Source: Helicoverpa zea (lineage: Eukaryota > Arthropoda > Insecta > Lepidoptera > Noctuidae). Taken from it: DNA of 64,000 bases. The DNA lies in contig NC_061475.1 in NCBI RefSeq assembly GCF_022581195.2, positions 8,432,001 to 8,496,000 on the forward strand, given 5' to 3'. Within the stretch, counting starts at the first letter, position 1; each line of letters opens with the position of its first letter. A model generated the notes under the pieces. That model saw nothing but the letters and a program-made list of their open reading frames with translations. It was not told the DNA's origin and did not search any database. Shown here in pieces: positions 1 to 13,200 of the stretch. The position numbers were made by a program, and so were the translations under genes.

Positions 1-1155
1 GTGTTTTGGGGAAAAACTTTTGGAATATTTTTAGGGGGTAACAGTTACAGGTTAACTTTTTTATGTTGATTTTTAAGTATAATCTTGTCTTTTGGTGGTA
101 GTGCGCCCGTTGACAGCACAGCATTTTTAAACGAGAAATAAAACATGAAAAAAAAATTGTGCAAAGCAAATGTCTGGTGGAACCCCCGTCAAAGAATGAC
201 AGGCAAGATTTTTAATTAATCCCCAAAAGTCATTTAGCCATGAAATCTTTTATCACATCGCATCTACAACACAAACATGATAAAACCCATTTCGCATCCG
301 ACAGTATACACTAAAAGCTCTTTCATGTCGGCCAAATATCCCGAATAAAGTGGAGTCGCGACAAAGCGTGAAAGATTAATTATATTAAATGAAACAATCG
401 GTGTAAAATGGAGCGTTATCTTTTCATTTTGGAGCTGGGTTTATGTAAGGTTTTCATTTTGTTTTTGGTTTGAATTAAGTATTTTGGTGAAATTGACTTC
501 GGAGTCGTGTTGTGGTATAGTTTTGTAAGTTGTTTTTATTTTATTTTATAGCGGTGTAGTGGTGGTCGATGACTCTTGAATTGTATTGGCACTTGATGGT
601 TTAGATTTCAATTTATTATGTGTAAAAAACGCGCGGTTTGCGTTTTGAGTACAAAATGTGTTAACTTTATGTTCTCAATAATGATGCCGTGACATTATTT
701 CTACAATTGTGTTAGAGAACATGTAAAGTGTGGTGCAAAAAACAATGTAAAAATCGCTTATGCTGATATTTTGAAGCTGAAGAGCTTAATTCCTTGAAAA
801 GCTAAAGCTTACTGTTAGATAGCCCATTTATCGAGTACCTCTTTAGGCCCTAGGCTTCTTTTTTTGTGGTAAATCATCCTGCTGTGGGTGTAGCGTGGAG
901 TAATGTCAGACTTTTACTGGCATAGCCCACCATATTTTTCTAGAGCCCACAGTTTTCTAGGGGTAGGCGTTAAATCATGCGAACAATCCCGCAGCCTTGG
1001 CAGACGGCAGATAAAAAAGTGTAGAAGAAAAGGACGTTCTGCGCCACTCACAAATTAAAAAGGGCAGGAGGATGATGATGACTTGTAGTACACTTTATGA
1101 CCGACCATATAACCTACATTTTTCCTTACTAAAGAAAATATTCTAATTGTTGCAG
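1..1155. other. Upstream sequence or 5' UTR intron
   Basis: A splice acceptor (TTGTTGCAG ending at 1155) precedes the first coding exon, so this stretch is probably the 3' part of an intron lying after a 5' UTR exon outside the window. Apart from a decayed LINE end at 857-1015 I see no exon, promoter motif or long ORF. Confidence 0.5.
857..1015 (-). repeat. Decayed R1-type LINE 3' end
   Basis: A poly-T start is followed by diverged versions of blocks found in the better copies at 19.4, 22.8 and 30.8 kb: GCTGTGGGT, GTCAGACTTTTACTG and CGAACAATCCCGCAGCC. Order and spacing are kept, but with many substitutions, so it is an old insertion. Confidence 0.5.
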
Positions 1156-1248
1156 GTGCGGAACCCACGACAGCAATGTCTGTGGAGGGCCAACGGTGCC
1201 TGTGTGTTGTGGTGCTGCTCATACACACCGTCACGGGCGCTGGAGAGG
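1156..1248 (+). CDS. dpr13: dpr-like exon 1: start codon and signal peptide
   Basis: The exon begins after the acceptor at 1155 and contains 20 nt before ATG at 1176 (G at -3). It encodes MSVEGQRCLCVVVLLIHTVT followed by GAGE and one base of a split Gly codon. The core C8-V19 is hydrophobic, as in a cleavable signal peptide. The frame stays open from the acceptor to the ATG, so an upstream start in another exon is not excluded. Donor GTAAGC starts at 1249 (phase 1). Confidence 0.85.
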
Positions 1249-4200
1249 GTAAGCAAATTTATTTTAGTTTTTGATAAAATAGAAGAAGAGTGAACAGTTT
1301 CTAATCTATCTTCTTTCTTTTTGATAATACTTACGTGTAGTACATATTTTTTTAACCTTTTCACATGGTTTAGCCCACGTTTGGGAGGACCAAATCCCGC
1401 AACTGGGTGAAATATCTGAAGGGTTTTTTCCGACTAGTTCTACTACTTAGTTCTACCGTAGAACTAATGGGAACTTTTTTTCCCACTAGTTTTACTATAT
1501 GAGATGTAACAAAATAGAACTAGTGGGAATTATGGTTTTTATTTGTATTCCCACTAGTTCCACTGAACATTGGCAGTAGAACTAATGGGACATTTTGTTC
1601 TACTAGACAGAAGAAGTACAGTCGACGGCCTGGGTGACATCTCGCCGTGTCCGTGGTTATCTGTAGTTTTGACGCAAATAGATATCAGATATGCCGACAG
1701 AGTTACTTTCAGATCTGTAATATTAGCAAGAATGAACTGGAAAAACATATCGACCATTTTAAAATTTGCAATTTTTTTAAGGTTTTTAAAAATCTACAAT
1801 AATACGCCGTGCCCCCTGGACACTATTATGATGATGCTTAAGTTTGAAAATTTTTCCTCGCAAAACAAAATCCCGCTTTATTCTAAGACACGGATACAGT
1901 ATCAAATCTTCAGCATAACACTATTAACTTTGCAGAGCAATCATCTATCCATTTATAAATCCTATTACCTACATCCCTAAGGGCCTCTGAGTTTGGTGGA
2001 AAATCGACAAAACCAATATTCCCTACTAACAACCGTAACCAATAGTATAAATAAGAGGTATTAATTGTCTCCCTAAAACACCAGACACTTCCCACAAATA
2101 TATAGGACCAGACAATCTGGTCCTTCTCGGATAGAAGGACCAATTTACATAACATGAATAAAATTGTCGCTAAAATTCACATGTGATAAAAAATGCGGTT
2201 TTGGTACTGAACGCAACGTTAATGCAGTAACGAAATTATAAACAATTGCCAAACAGAAACCGTAACCAACAGTATAAATAGGAGGTATTAATTGTCTCCC
2301 TAAAACACCAGACACTTCCCACAAATATATAGGACCAGACAATCTGGTCCATCTCGGATATAAGGACCAATTTACATGACATGAATAAAATTGTCGCTAA
2401 AATTCGCCAAAAATGGGGTGTAAAAAATGCTTTTTCGGTCCTGAATGCAGCGTTAATGCAGCAACAAAATTATAAACAAGTTCCAAACAAAAACGAGAAA
2501 GCAAACTACGGGAAACCATGCGAATAATATACTCTAGCAACTCAGTTTAAAACCTAGGCCATTGAGTTTAAAAACCCGAACGGGGCTGTTTCATGAAAGT
2601 TGCAAAAAAATTTACAGCCCACATAAAAGTCCGCAAAGCGAAAGTTAGTTGTTAGTGTACAGACAACAAAAAAAGACACTGAATAAATAACGCCTCCGAG
2701 GTTTAAGCTTTGAGTTTCATGTTTTTTCTGACCGTGTGTGGAATGATATTTTGATTTGCAACGGGTCTTATTTTGTACTAACTGTTTTAACGCCCGCTTC
2801 ACGGGGGAACTTCTTCCCGTACCTAGATAAAATATAGCCTATATTACTTGGTAGCTTCCCAAGCTTAGGGGATAGTGTAGCTTCCCAACAGTAAAATAAT
2901 TTTGCAAATTAGTTAAGTACTTTCGGAGTCTTTGGGGTACAAACAAACTAAAAAACAAGCCCCTTTATTAATTAGTATAGCCTAGGCAGACTGGGAGAAA
3001 ACGCCTATGGCGTTAAGTCCGCCTTGTACGAAATTTTGCAGAAGTATTAAATAAATATTTTTCCAAACAAAATCACAAATAAAGCATGACCAATCTTTGA
3101 CAGATGTGTCAAGGAACCCAAACACGTCATGAGTAATAGTAACTGATTGTTTTGATCACCTTTGGTCATTTGACCTACAAGAAGCCACCTGACCTGTCTG
3201 CTAATTTTTCCTTCATCCGTGGTAAAAACAAACAAACAAAAAAATCTATCCTCTTCATTATATTACTATACTTATATTACTTACTATTATATATGTAGGT
3301 AAATAGTCTGTTACACATTGTGTGAATGTTTTCGAGTTTCTACTGAATTTTTAATTCGTTAAATCGTCGGGTTTTGCTAAAGTTAGCTGTTTGAAATATT
3401 TAAGCGTTGTTCCCAAAATAATTTTGGTTGCAACCTGTTGTCATTCTATTTTCATTACGGATAGTGTAATGGACAACTATTTAATTGAATTTTGTTACAG
3501 TATGTGACACTAAGCTATTTTCGCTTATGAATGTCTATTATTACGTAGGCTAAACTGGTATTTAATATAACATTATTAGAGTATTAAAACCTTTTAAGTA
3601 CACGCACACTGCGCCTACACACTTTGGTCTCTGGACTATACAGGGTTATAGGTAAAACACTAACAACCTCTCAGGACTATATTAATAATATCAAAAACTA
3701 AAACTTTTGTTCTATGACTTTTAATAATTTTCAGATTCAAAATTTTCACACAAAAATTAAAATATTTCAAGTGTACGCTCTAAAATCTACGAAGTCTATG
3801 CGAAGCAAATGAAAGGGCTAGTTAGGTAAACAGTAGTACAAAAAACAGCGGAGGGGTGCGGTTCTCGGGCGGCGGGGGAGCGTTTGAACTTGACCTATTT
3901 ACGAGCGGCCGTCAGTCGTTTTTATGCGCCCGCGTCGCCTCATACCTACGTGTCCTTGTAGCGAAATTTGGTGGTGCGAACGTAATTATCTTTACAGTAT
4001 GGCGTATCGATATTCAAATGTCGACTACACGGAAATGGTGCGAATGCTTGCTAGGTGTGATGACAATGTTTCGGAAGCCTGTCTCCAATACGCCATACGA
4101 TTCCCAAACATCCCTACACCTAGCCGAGTAACAATGCTAGCCGCCACACAGCGGTTACGAGATTACGGGCAAATCCGGCATGCCATCAGGAATAGTGGTC

Positions 4201-7200
4201 GTCCACCGAGGCACACAGCACGTGAAGAAGACAATATATATATTTTTTTTAACTTTTCGTAAAAAGGCGGGAAATCGTAGCTTAGCGAGTTACCAATTCA
4301 AAAGTATGACTAGGTACGAGAATAGTGCGCGGGAGGCATGGGTAGGTTAAGATCTTGCATTCATTCTAAAAATGCAAACCCTCTACCAAACGAATTTATT
4401 GTAATGTGTGATAATCTCGACTCGCCCACACGCTCCAAGGTCGACTAATCGCTCGACTGGTCTCGATCGGGCCTTTGGTTGGTGAAGAAATGGTAGGGGC
4501 GTGCAAATTTTATCACTATAGCAAAATAGAGTTGAAATGTGTTATATAGATAGAACAATTAAATCTTGTAGATTTGTTTTTGGCAAATGTATTAGATATG
4601 TTTTATAAAAAGTCATAGAACAAAAGTTGTAGTTTATGATGTTAATAATACAGTCCTGCAAGGTTGTTAGTGTTTTACCAATAACCCTGTATAGTCTGAA
4701 ATCACCAACCCGCATTGAGCAAGCGTGGTGATTAATGCTCAATCCTTCTCTGTGTGAGAGGAGGCCGCAGCCCAGCAGTGGGACGATAAAAAGGCTGTAA
4801 CAGCAACACGCCCACTGGAGACTATATAGTTATATACGATAGTTTGTTTTGGCTCATAAATCAGTATGAAGAAGTACGCACCTTTTAAAAATCTGGTTTT
4901 AAGCCGGTATAAAGCAGAATGAAAACTTAAATTGCCAACCATCAGGGCATCTGTCGGCCGACTGTTTACTCTTCAGTGTGCAGGTACTCTACGCCATTAT
5001 CAGATAATCATTATTGAAATAAACTACAACAATATTAAAAGAGAGCAAAGGAATCCATAAACTTAATTAAAGAAAAATACCCTGAGGTACTACAGTTATA
5101 TCATGTTACAACTTTAATCAAAGCAAAAAGGTTTCTTCAACCATTCCTTTATATAAATTAAACAATCATACTAATGTTATAAATGCGAAATTTTATATGT
5201 ATGTGCAGATTGGTTTAGTCCTCTTTCAAGCCAAAACGATTGGATGGATTAAATGAAACTTGGCTGTAGTAAACTGTTACAGCCATTTTATCGTTCCACT
5301 GCTAGGCACAGACCTCCTCTCACATGGAGAAGGTTTGAGCATTAATCACCACGCTTGCTCCATGCGGATTGGTGATTTTAGACTATGTAGTCCAAGTTTC
5401 CTCAAGACGTTTCCTTTCACCTATTTATCAGCCGTTGGTGTAATAGAACTTAAGTAAAAATTAAAATAAAATAATACCATCATCCTCCTGCCCTTAACCC
5501 AATTTTCTTTGGGGTAGGTGCTGCATGTTTCCTTCTTCCGTGCTCATATTTCTGTCGATACCTATCTCACAAGTAACATTCTTTCTAACCATATCGACTT
5601 TCACACATTCCATCCATCGTTTCTTTGGTCGTCCTCTTCCACTATATCAGAGTAACATACCTAAATTTTACTTTTCGAGAAGCGGGTGAAACAGCTACCA
5701 GAAGATCGTAGCAACAACCAAAATGCAAGATATGAGAGCACCAATACAATTCAAATACTTCGGAACAGAAACATATACAGCACAAATGCATCACAACCGA
5801 TATCATCACTCAGCTGAAAATCGACACAACCCTTTCCTTTCACCACTATCAGAATATTCCAAAACATATGTATACAGATGTTTCATCTTACGAAAGCGGG
5901 TGAGCCTTACTTGTGTGAGTAAGTGTACATATATACATACACGCTGTCTTTGTATGAGTCGGCGATATAATATAACCACTCCTACTGAGCACTCCTAAGC
6001 TTACGCACGCAAAAATAATGTGCACCTACTATCAACCAATGACATATAATTACTTTATTTCGGAGGGCACGATAAACTGTAGGACCCGGCTGTCAGTTGA
6101 ACATCTTTAGTAGTCGTTACGGGTATTCAGAAGCCATTAATTCTGGCAACCTGTCTAACCTAGGCTTTATGGGTTAACCCCAATATAGTTGGGAAAAGAC
6201 TAGACAGATCGAATCATATTCGTGGTATTTTGGTAGTTTCAAACGATTTTTTAGATTTCAAGTTGGTTTCACCACGTCATTAGTTGATAGTATATGCAAA
6301 TAATATATGTATATTTATCTGACAATCTGACCACTAATGAGTGCCTCGGAGCTTACGCACACAAAGACAATGTGCATGTACATTTCAACACACACAAGTA
6401 AAGCTAACCCGCGTAGATAAAAGATCAGCACAGAAGGACCAAATATAACAACGAAAGCTTTCACAAATGTAATACCCTCAAAACAAAATATTTTAAGATA
6501 TATCGCGAACTGACACAAAGGACCAGAAACCAAGTTGAACCTATCGTGATTAAAACGGAGCACTCTCAAAGGGCGGAGTTAGGAGATCAGAATTAATGTG
6601 GTTTTAGAACCGAGTTGGGGTATGTTTGGATTGTCACTGTTTTGTGGTGTTCGACTTTATGTAAATATGGTGTAATAAGAATACAAAATACAAAGGGAAT
6701 AAATAAAATTGCATTTATGTACGTTTTTATCAATAGGTACTAATAAATTGAAGAGGAAAAAAATCCTATGTCTCTTTATACCCTGAAGACACCAAAACTA
6801 CTAAAGCAATTAGAAAAGATCACTGTTCGGAAACAACACTAATCTCGAGTTACATAGGCTATGTTTTATACGTTTGATTAAAATGTTAAGTCCTAGTGGA
6901 TAAATAACTAACCTCGCGAGTGTGAGGGTGTAGGTTCGATTCAAGAAGAAGTTTGTATGTACTTTATTAGTATAAATTGGACACCAATTCCTGATAAAAA
7001 CATTTTGAGGAAATCTGGACTGTATATAGTCTGAAATCAGCAAACCGCATTGAGCAAACGTGGTGATTAATGCTCAATCCTTCTCTGTGTGTCCGGGGGC
7101 TGCAGCCCAGCAGTGAGACGATAAAAAAGCTGTAAGCGAACATATTAAATCACGAGTTTTAATTCTAATATTTCCGTTTCTATCGTTTTTTTTTTGTTTT

Positions 7201-10200
7201 TGGAACGAAAATATTAGTGACGATGATTATAATAATTTTTATGCAAAGATAAAATTTTATTGAAGCAACTTTTCATCGTTACTACGGCAACATCCAACAA
7301 AACGATAGCACATACCTACCTATATCACAGCACACACACACATACACAATCTGGCGACAACTTCACACATAGCTAGTCTGAACAGTACCTTTTCCAGTGC
7401 AATCAGTAAAACAGTGTCGACGCAATTGGCGACTGGTTTGCGTGTCGCCAGATCGATTCCTGAATTGAGTAAAATGTTTTTGGATTTGTCTACAATTTAT
7501 ATGTATAGGTTCAGTGTTCGTATAGGATTTGTATTTTATAGAAAATCTGCCTTAGTTTAGCAGTCTCTGTGCACGGGGTCTCAGGTTTGATTCTTTAAAG
7601 ACGTTTTCACAAAGTAGCCCGGAGATTGATACACTTGTGCACTCACTCCGTGGCTGACTAGTTATCAAATCAATTAATTTATTAAAGGGCTTTTAGGGTG
7701 AGACATGAAGTTTATAATACATATACAATAATCATATTTATTAAATTATACTTGTTGCTATGTGAAATACTTGAAAATATCTGAACAGGTACAGAGAAGT
7801 GAATTCAAGTGAGAGAAAAAAAAAAAAACTAAACGTAAAATTCTGAGTAGGTTAAGAGCATCAGAGAAATTGAAATTATAAATTTGGATATCGGATTTAA
7901 ATATGGAAATGTGTAATGTAAAACTTAAAATTGTGAAAAAGTACAAAAAAATCGTACATAAAATACATATTTTTTTTTCATATAATCATAACTGTAAGGC
8001 TGAAAATCAAGCTGAATTCTACTGCGAGTAATATAATAACTTAGTCTTGAACGTTTAGTTAAAATCTTGTATAATAGATTCTTCTAGAACCGGAGAAAAG
8101 TAATAAATAATACCAATTTCTCTTTTCCCAAGTCGGGATTACCTTAAAACTTTATGAATAATTTGAAAACATTAAGAACTCAAGCAACTCGTTTTTAAAA
8201 TCAAGATAATCTTCTTTATTCTAAGAAAGGTCATCTAAGAAATGTCTAGTAATTTTAAAAGATCTTTGTCTGTGCCACAGAGTTAGGGAATTTTAGAGAT
8301 GGCATTTTGTTTAAAGTAAATTGCACAGCATTCTGCGTTTATAAAAATTTCCATTTATTTTTTATAAAACTTTGTATGACATTGGGATGAAAATATTTTT
8401 GTTCTAATTTTAACAAAAAAATATATTATATTTAAAGTTTCATGTTTTACTTTAGTAAAACGTACTTTAGTTAATAATCTGGCTCAGTTGTAATCATTAA
8501 AACATAAATAATGAAGTAGTAATTACTATATGTAATACTATTTCTCCACCAACCAAAAGAAGACTTACAGAAAACGCTTAGGGCGTTAAATCCGCCGTTA
8601 ATTACTGTATGTAATGCTTTTTTTTCTCCGCTACTCAAAGGTAGATTGGTAGAAAACACCAAAGGCGTTAAGTCCGCCGTTGTACAAAATGTGCAAAAAG
8701 TATTAAATAAATATGTACATATGTAACAAGTATATACATCTCCTCATTTTAGAAGCGAGTTTAAGGCTTAAAATACATAACCATCAACAGATAATCACAC
8801 AAAACAAACTCATCACAGATAGCCGCCTCTATAATTTTACCCACTCTGTGGCTTGTACCCGCCGATTTCATTAGTGGCCTTCCAAAGCCAGATGGCGTAC
8901 TCATTTGTAGAAATGAGTTTACTCAAATGATCTTACAGCTTAGTCTCACGTAGTCCCTTAGAGGGTTACAGTGGCTTGTGGCTCGTGGCATCTGTGAAGT
9001 TTTGCTGAAGGTCACATCTAGTTGGGTTAGTTCGGTGTATATTGTTGCTATGGCAACAGTATGTTGGTTGCTATGGCAACAGTATGTTGGTTGCTATGGC
9101 AACAGTATGTTGGTTGCTATGGCAACTGTAAGTTGTTTTTCGAGATTGTTTAATTATTATATCTCAGTTTATCTTTGGCTAACAATTTGTATTGCTACTT
9201 AATATGAATCCATCCTCCGAGCCTTTTCCCAACTATGTTGGGGTTGGCTTCCAGTCTAACTGGATGTAGCTGAGTACCAGTGAGTAGTGTAAGAGCGACT
9301 GCCCTATCTGACCCCCTCAACCCAGTTACCCAGGCAACCCAATACCTCTTGGTTAGACTGGTGTCAGACTTACAGACTTACTGGCTTCTGACTACACGTA
9401 ACGACTGTCATGGATGCTCAATTACAGCCGGGACCTACAGTTTAACGTGCCATAATATCCGAAACACGTAGACTATAAGTAGATGACACTTAATATGAAT
9501 GTCTTACAATATATGGGGGTAGAAAAAAGAAATTCCTAGTTGTACTCAAATGATCTTACAGCTTAGTCTCACGTAGTCCCTTAGAGGGTTACAGTGGCTT
9601 GTGGCTCGTGGCATCTGTGAAGTTCTGCTGAAGGTCAAATCTAGTTGGGTTAGTTCGTTGTATGTTCGTTGCTATGGCAACTGTAAGTTGTTTGTGTTCT
9701 AAGAAAAAAATTACGATAGCTTTTTAACCAAAAATAATTATTATATCGCAGTGTGTTTTACAATATACAGGTGGAAAATTTCTTCTTGGCTTGGCTTTTC
9801 GATTAACTTTTACCAATCCCGTCCCTTATTTAGTGACCAGCATAAACCACAAAAAAACTTTCTATAAATCGCAAAAGAATTCGAATTAAACCGCTATGTG
9901 GCTAAAGACCAAAACTAATACCTTTTATCCTTGAAGAAAAGCTATAAGTCGAAATTGGGAACAACAAGGAAACTTTTGTCCGATTGTGAGAAAATAAGTG
10001 ACGATATATTGTTGGCTTACATTGTGTAAAGGAATTTTGAGCTAAACAACGTGGGGAATTTAACGTTGAAATGTTTTAGAAAGAAACAACCGGTCAAGTG
10101 TGAGTTTCAGTCTTTGTAAGAAATAATGGTTGATCTTGAGGCTTCCTTGTTTGGAAGATAGAACGTGGGTATTTTATGACTTAGTACGTCTTGTTATGCC

Positions 10201-13200
10201 TTATTTTAGAGGACACCTTTGCTCACACGGTTGGTTAGCCCCAAGGTTAATTATTAACTAGCTTGTGTTATGTGTACTAATACAACTGAAAAAGTACATC
10301 ATACTTACTACAAGTATACCCACATATTATTGAATGTACTTTCTAAGTATATCTTAGACACCATTGACTGTGTTTCGGATGGCACGCTAAACTGTAAGTC
10401 CCGGCTGTCAGTGAACATCCTTGGCAGTCGTTACGGGTAGTCAGAAGCCAGTAAGTCTGAGACCAGTCTAACCAACGGGTATCGGGTTGCCCGGGTAACT
10501 GGATTGAGGAGGTCAGATAGGCAGTCGCTTCTTGGAAAGCACTGGTACTCAGCTGAATCCGGTTAGACTGGAAGCCGACCCCAACATAGTTGGGAAAAAG
10601 GCTCGGAGGATGATGAATGTACCTACCTACCTATGTATTTTATGACAGACTTGTTATGCTTCATTTTAGAGCATAATAATATTGGAACAGCTTTCCACAT
10701 AACGGTCGGGTATCCCAAGGTAAACTAGTAATTAGCTTGTGTTATCTATACTTATACAAATGAAAAACTACATCATACTTACTACAAGTATACTAGTCGT
10801 GGTGGCCTAAAGGACTAACCTCTCAAGTAAGAGGGCGCGGGTTCGATCCCAGGTCAGGCAAGTACAAATGCAACTTTTCTAAATTTGTATGTACTTTCTA
10901 AGTATATCTTAGACACCACTGACTGTGTTTCGGATGGCACGTTAAACTGTACGTCCCGGCTGTCATTGAACATCCTTGGCAGTCGTTACGGGTAGTCAGA
11001 AGCCAGTAAGTCTGACACCAGTCTAACCAAGGGGTATCGGGTTGCCCGGGTAACTGGGTTGAGGAGGTCAGATAGGCAGTCGCTTCTTGGAAAGCACTGG
11101 TACTCAGCTGAATCCAGTTAGACTGGAAGCCGACCCCAACATAGTTGGGAAAAAGGCTCGGAGGATGATGAATGTACCTACCTACCTATGTATTTTATGA
11201 CAGACTTGTTATGCTTCATTTTAGAGCATAATAATATTGGAACAGCTTTCCACATAACGGTCGGGTATCCCAAGGTAAACTAGTAATTAGCTTGTGTTAT
11301 CTATACTTATACAAATGAAAAACTACATCATACTTACTACAAGTATACTAGTCGTGGTGGCCTAAAGGACCAACCTCTCAAGTAAGAGGGCGCGGGTTCG
11401 ATCCCAGGTCAGGCAAGTACCAATGCAACTTTTCTAAATTTGTATGTACTTTCTAAGTATATCTTAGACACCACTGACTGTGTTTCGGATGGCACGTTAA
11501 ACTGTAGGTCCCGGCTGTCATTGAATATCCTTGGCAGTCGTTACGGGTAGTCAGAAGCCAGTAAGTCTAACACCAGTCTAACCAAGGGGTATCGGGTTGC
11601 CCGGGTAACTGGGTTGAGGAGGTTAGATAGGCAGTCGCTTCTTGTAAAGCACTGGTACTCAGCTAAATCCGGTTAGACTGGAAGCCAACCCCAACATGAT
11701 TGGGAAAAGGCTCGGAGGATGATGACTTACTACAAGTATACCCACATATTATTGACGCCCGACCACTGCCAACAAACATGCTCATTTCCAAATATTGACA
11801 ATACATCAGGGCATCAAACACGGGATCCCCTGTTCGGTAGCCCCTAGATATTTTGCTCCTTGTGGGTAGCCCGGAGTGGTTCATTGAACCAACAAGATCA
11901 ATGAATCTAGGTAAAACAGTTCAATCTTTTTTTCTTATTTCGACCAATATATTCAAACCAATAAAAATTAGCTGTTATCTATAAAAAATCCTTATACAAC
12001 CAGCTGTGAAAACAACCAATAAGTATTATATTATTTTTACCATTTTTACAAACCCCTAAAAAAACGTTGAAAGTTATTCTTGGGGTCTGTGAAAATAAAA
12101 TAAAAATTGCGAACGTTGTTTCCGGAAAAACGCCTCCGTTCTTCGGAAGTCGGGGCCATTAAATTATGTTTTCTGTAGTCCTTAAAATAAATTTTATAAG
12201 CGACTTTTTAACAACTCTATGTACAAAAATAAAAAAGTCTTAATAAACAGTTATTCTTTTCGTAATTTTGTCTGAAAATAAATGTTAGTTCCACTAGGAC
12301 ATCCTCCTAGTCGATCGCTGGCCGCGATGGGTGGTCTCATTTAAGGAGATCAGCCAGCTGCTCAGGACATGTTATAGTGCACGAGCATTTGCGCAGACAC
12401 AGGTGCACTCCCTATTCCTTCACTCTCACAGCCCGATGGGACGGCATTCCAACACGACTGGAGAGATCAGATCACTCATTATAATTTACCTGTAATTAGA
12501 ACTTTTCCCTATAATCAACAAACCACCTGACAAGCAAATTAATTCCTTAATTAATTTTCATCGAAACTTACACCGAAAATCATTCACAGAGCTCCATAAT
12601 TTGAAACCGAAATTTTCCGAAATTAGCAAAATCTCTCAAAGAACAGAAACAAATTCAATTACAACTTACCTGAAAATCTATTGACCAAAGTCTGGACACG
12701 AAACAATTTCGAACTACAAAAGTAGAACTTATTTTCACGAAAATCCATAAAATAGATTAGTATTCCACTCGTTTTGTATCTCAAAATAGTTTCAGTAATT
12801 TATCCCGAAATTCAGCCTGAAAAGTAATTCGGCCTACCTTTTGGTTCAACGAAATGAGATCGCTACAAAATAACTCATGTGTAAAATTCAGCCAAGTTCT
12901 GCAAACCTTTTAATTTTGAGCTTGAGAAAATTAAAGGCGAATGGCAGGCTTGTATGGGACTTTCGTACCGCTAATAAAATTTCGTGTTTTGGGATATTTT
13001 TTGTTTTAATTGATGGGTAATATGATAGACAAGCCCTTTGTAAATTCTTAGATTTTTAGAACTTGGGAAGTAAAAGTTATAACCAGTTTTGTTTTTTAAG
13101 GTTATGTACCACAGTATACCCATATAAGTTGTTTTAGCTAGGTACATAAACATTGTTATGGGTTATAATTGGTGGGTAATATGATAGACAAGCCCTTTGT

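Larger units (their letters stand above)
10336..11725 (+). repeat. Tandem array with 555-bp period built from SINE A plus linker
   Basis: TGTTTCGGAT starts at 10371, 10926 and 11481, exactly 555 bp apart. Units 2 and 3 consist of a 180-bp linker and a complete SINE; unit 1 has only the SINE body. Units 2 and 3 are nearly identical. The pre-array junction CTTACTACAAGTATACCCAC recurs after the array at 11727. Array expansion by unequal exchange is inferred. Confidence 0.9.

Noticed and set aside
1570..1980. 136-codon plus-strand ORF
   Set aside because: No recognisable domain, AT-driven composition, no splice consistency with the gene; partly overlaps the CACTAGTT repeat cluster.
5723..5998. 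91-codon plus-strand ORF
   Set aside because: Low-complexity and partly within the fold-back repeat at 5885-6025; no domain.
10801..10860. tRNA gene (A-box and B-box GGTTCGATCCC)
   Set aside because: Part of a tRNA-derived SINE repeated at 11.35, 17.9 and 23.1 kb; it has no complete cloverleaf with acceptor stem.
10336..11725. CRISPR-like regular repeats
   Set aside because: The 555-bp period units are SINEs with linkers in a eukaryotic genome; no short repeat/spacer pattern.
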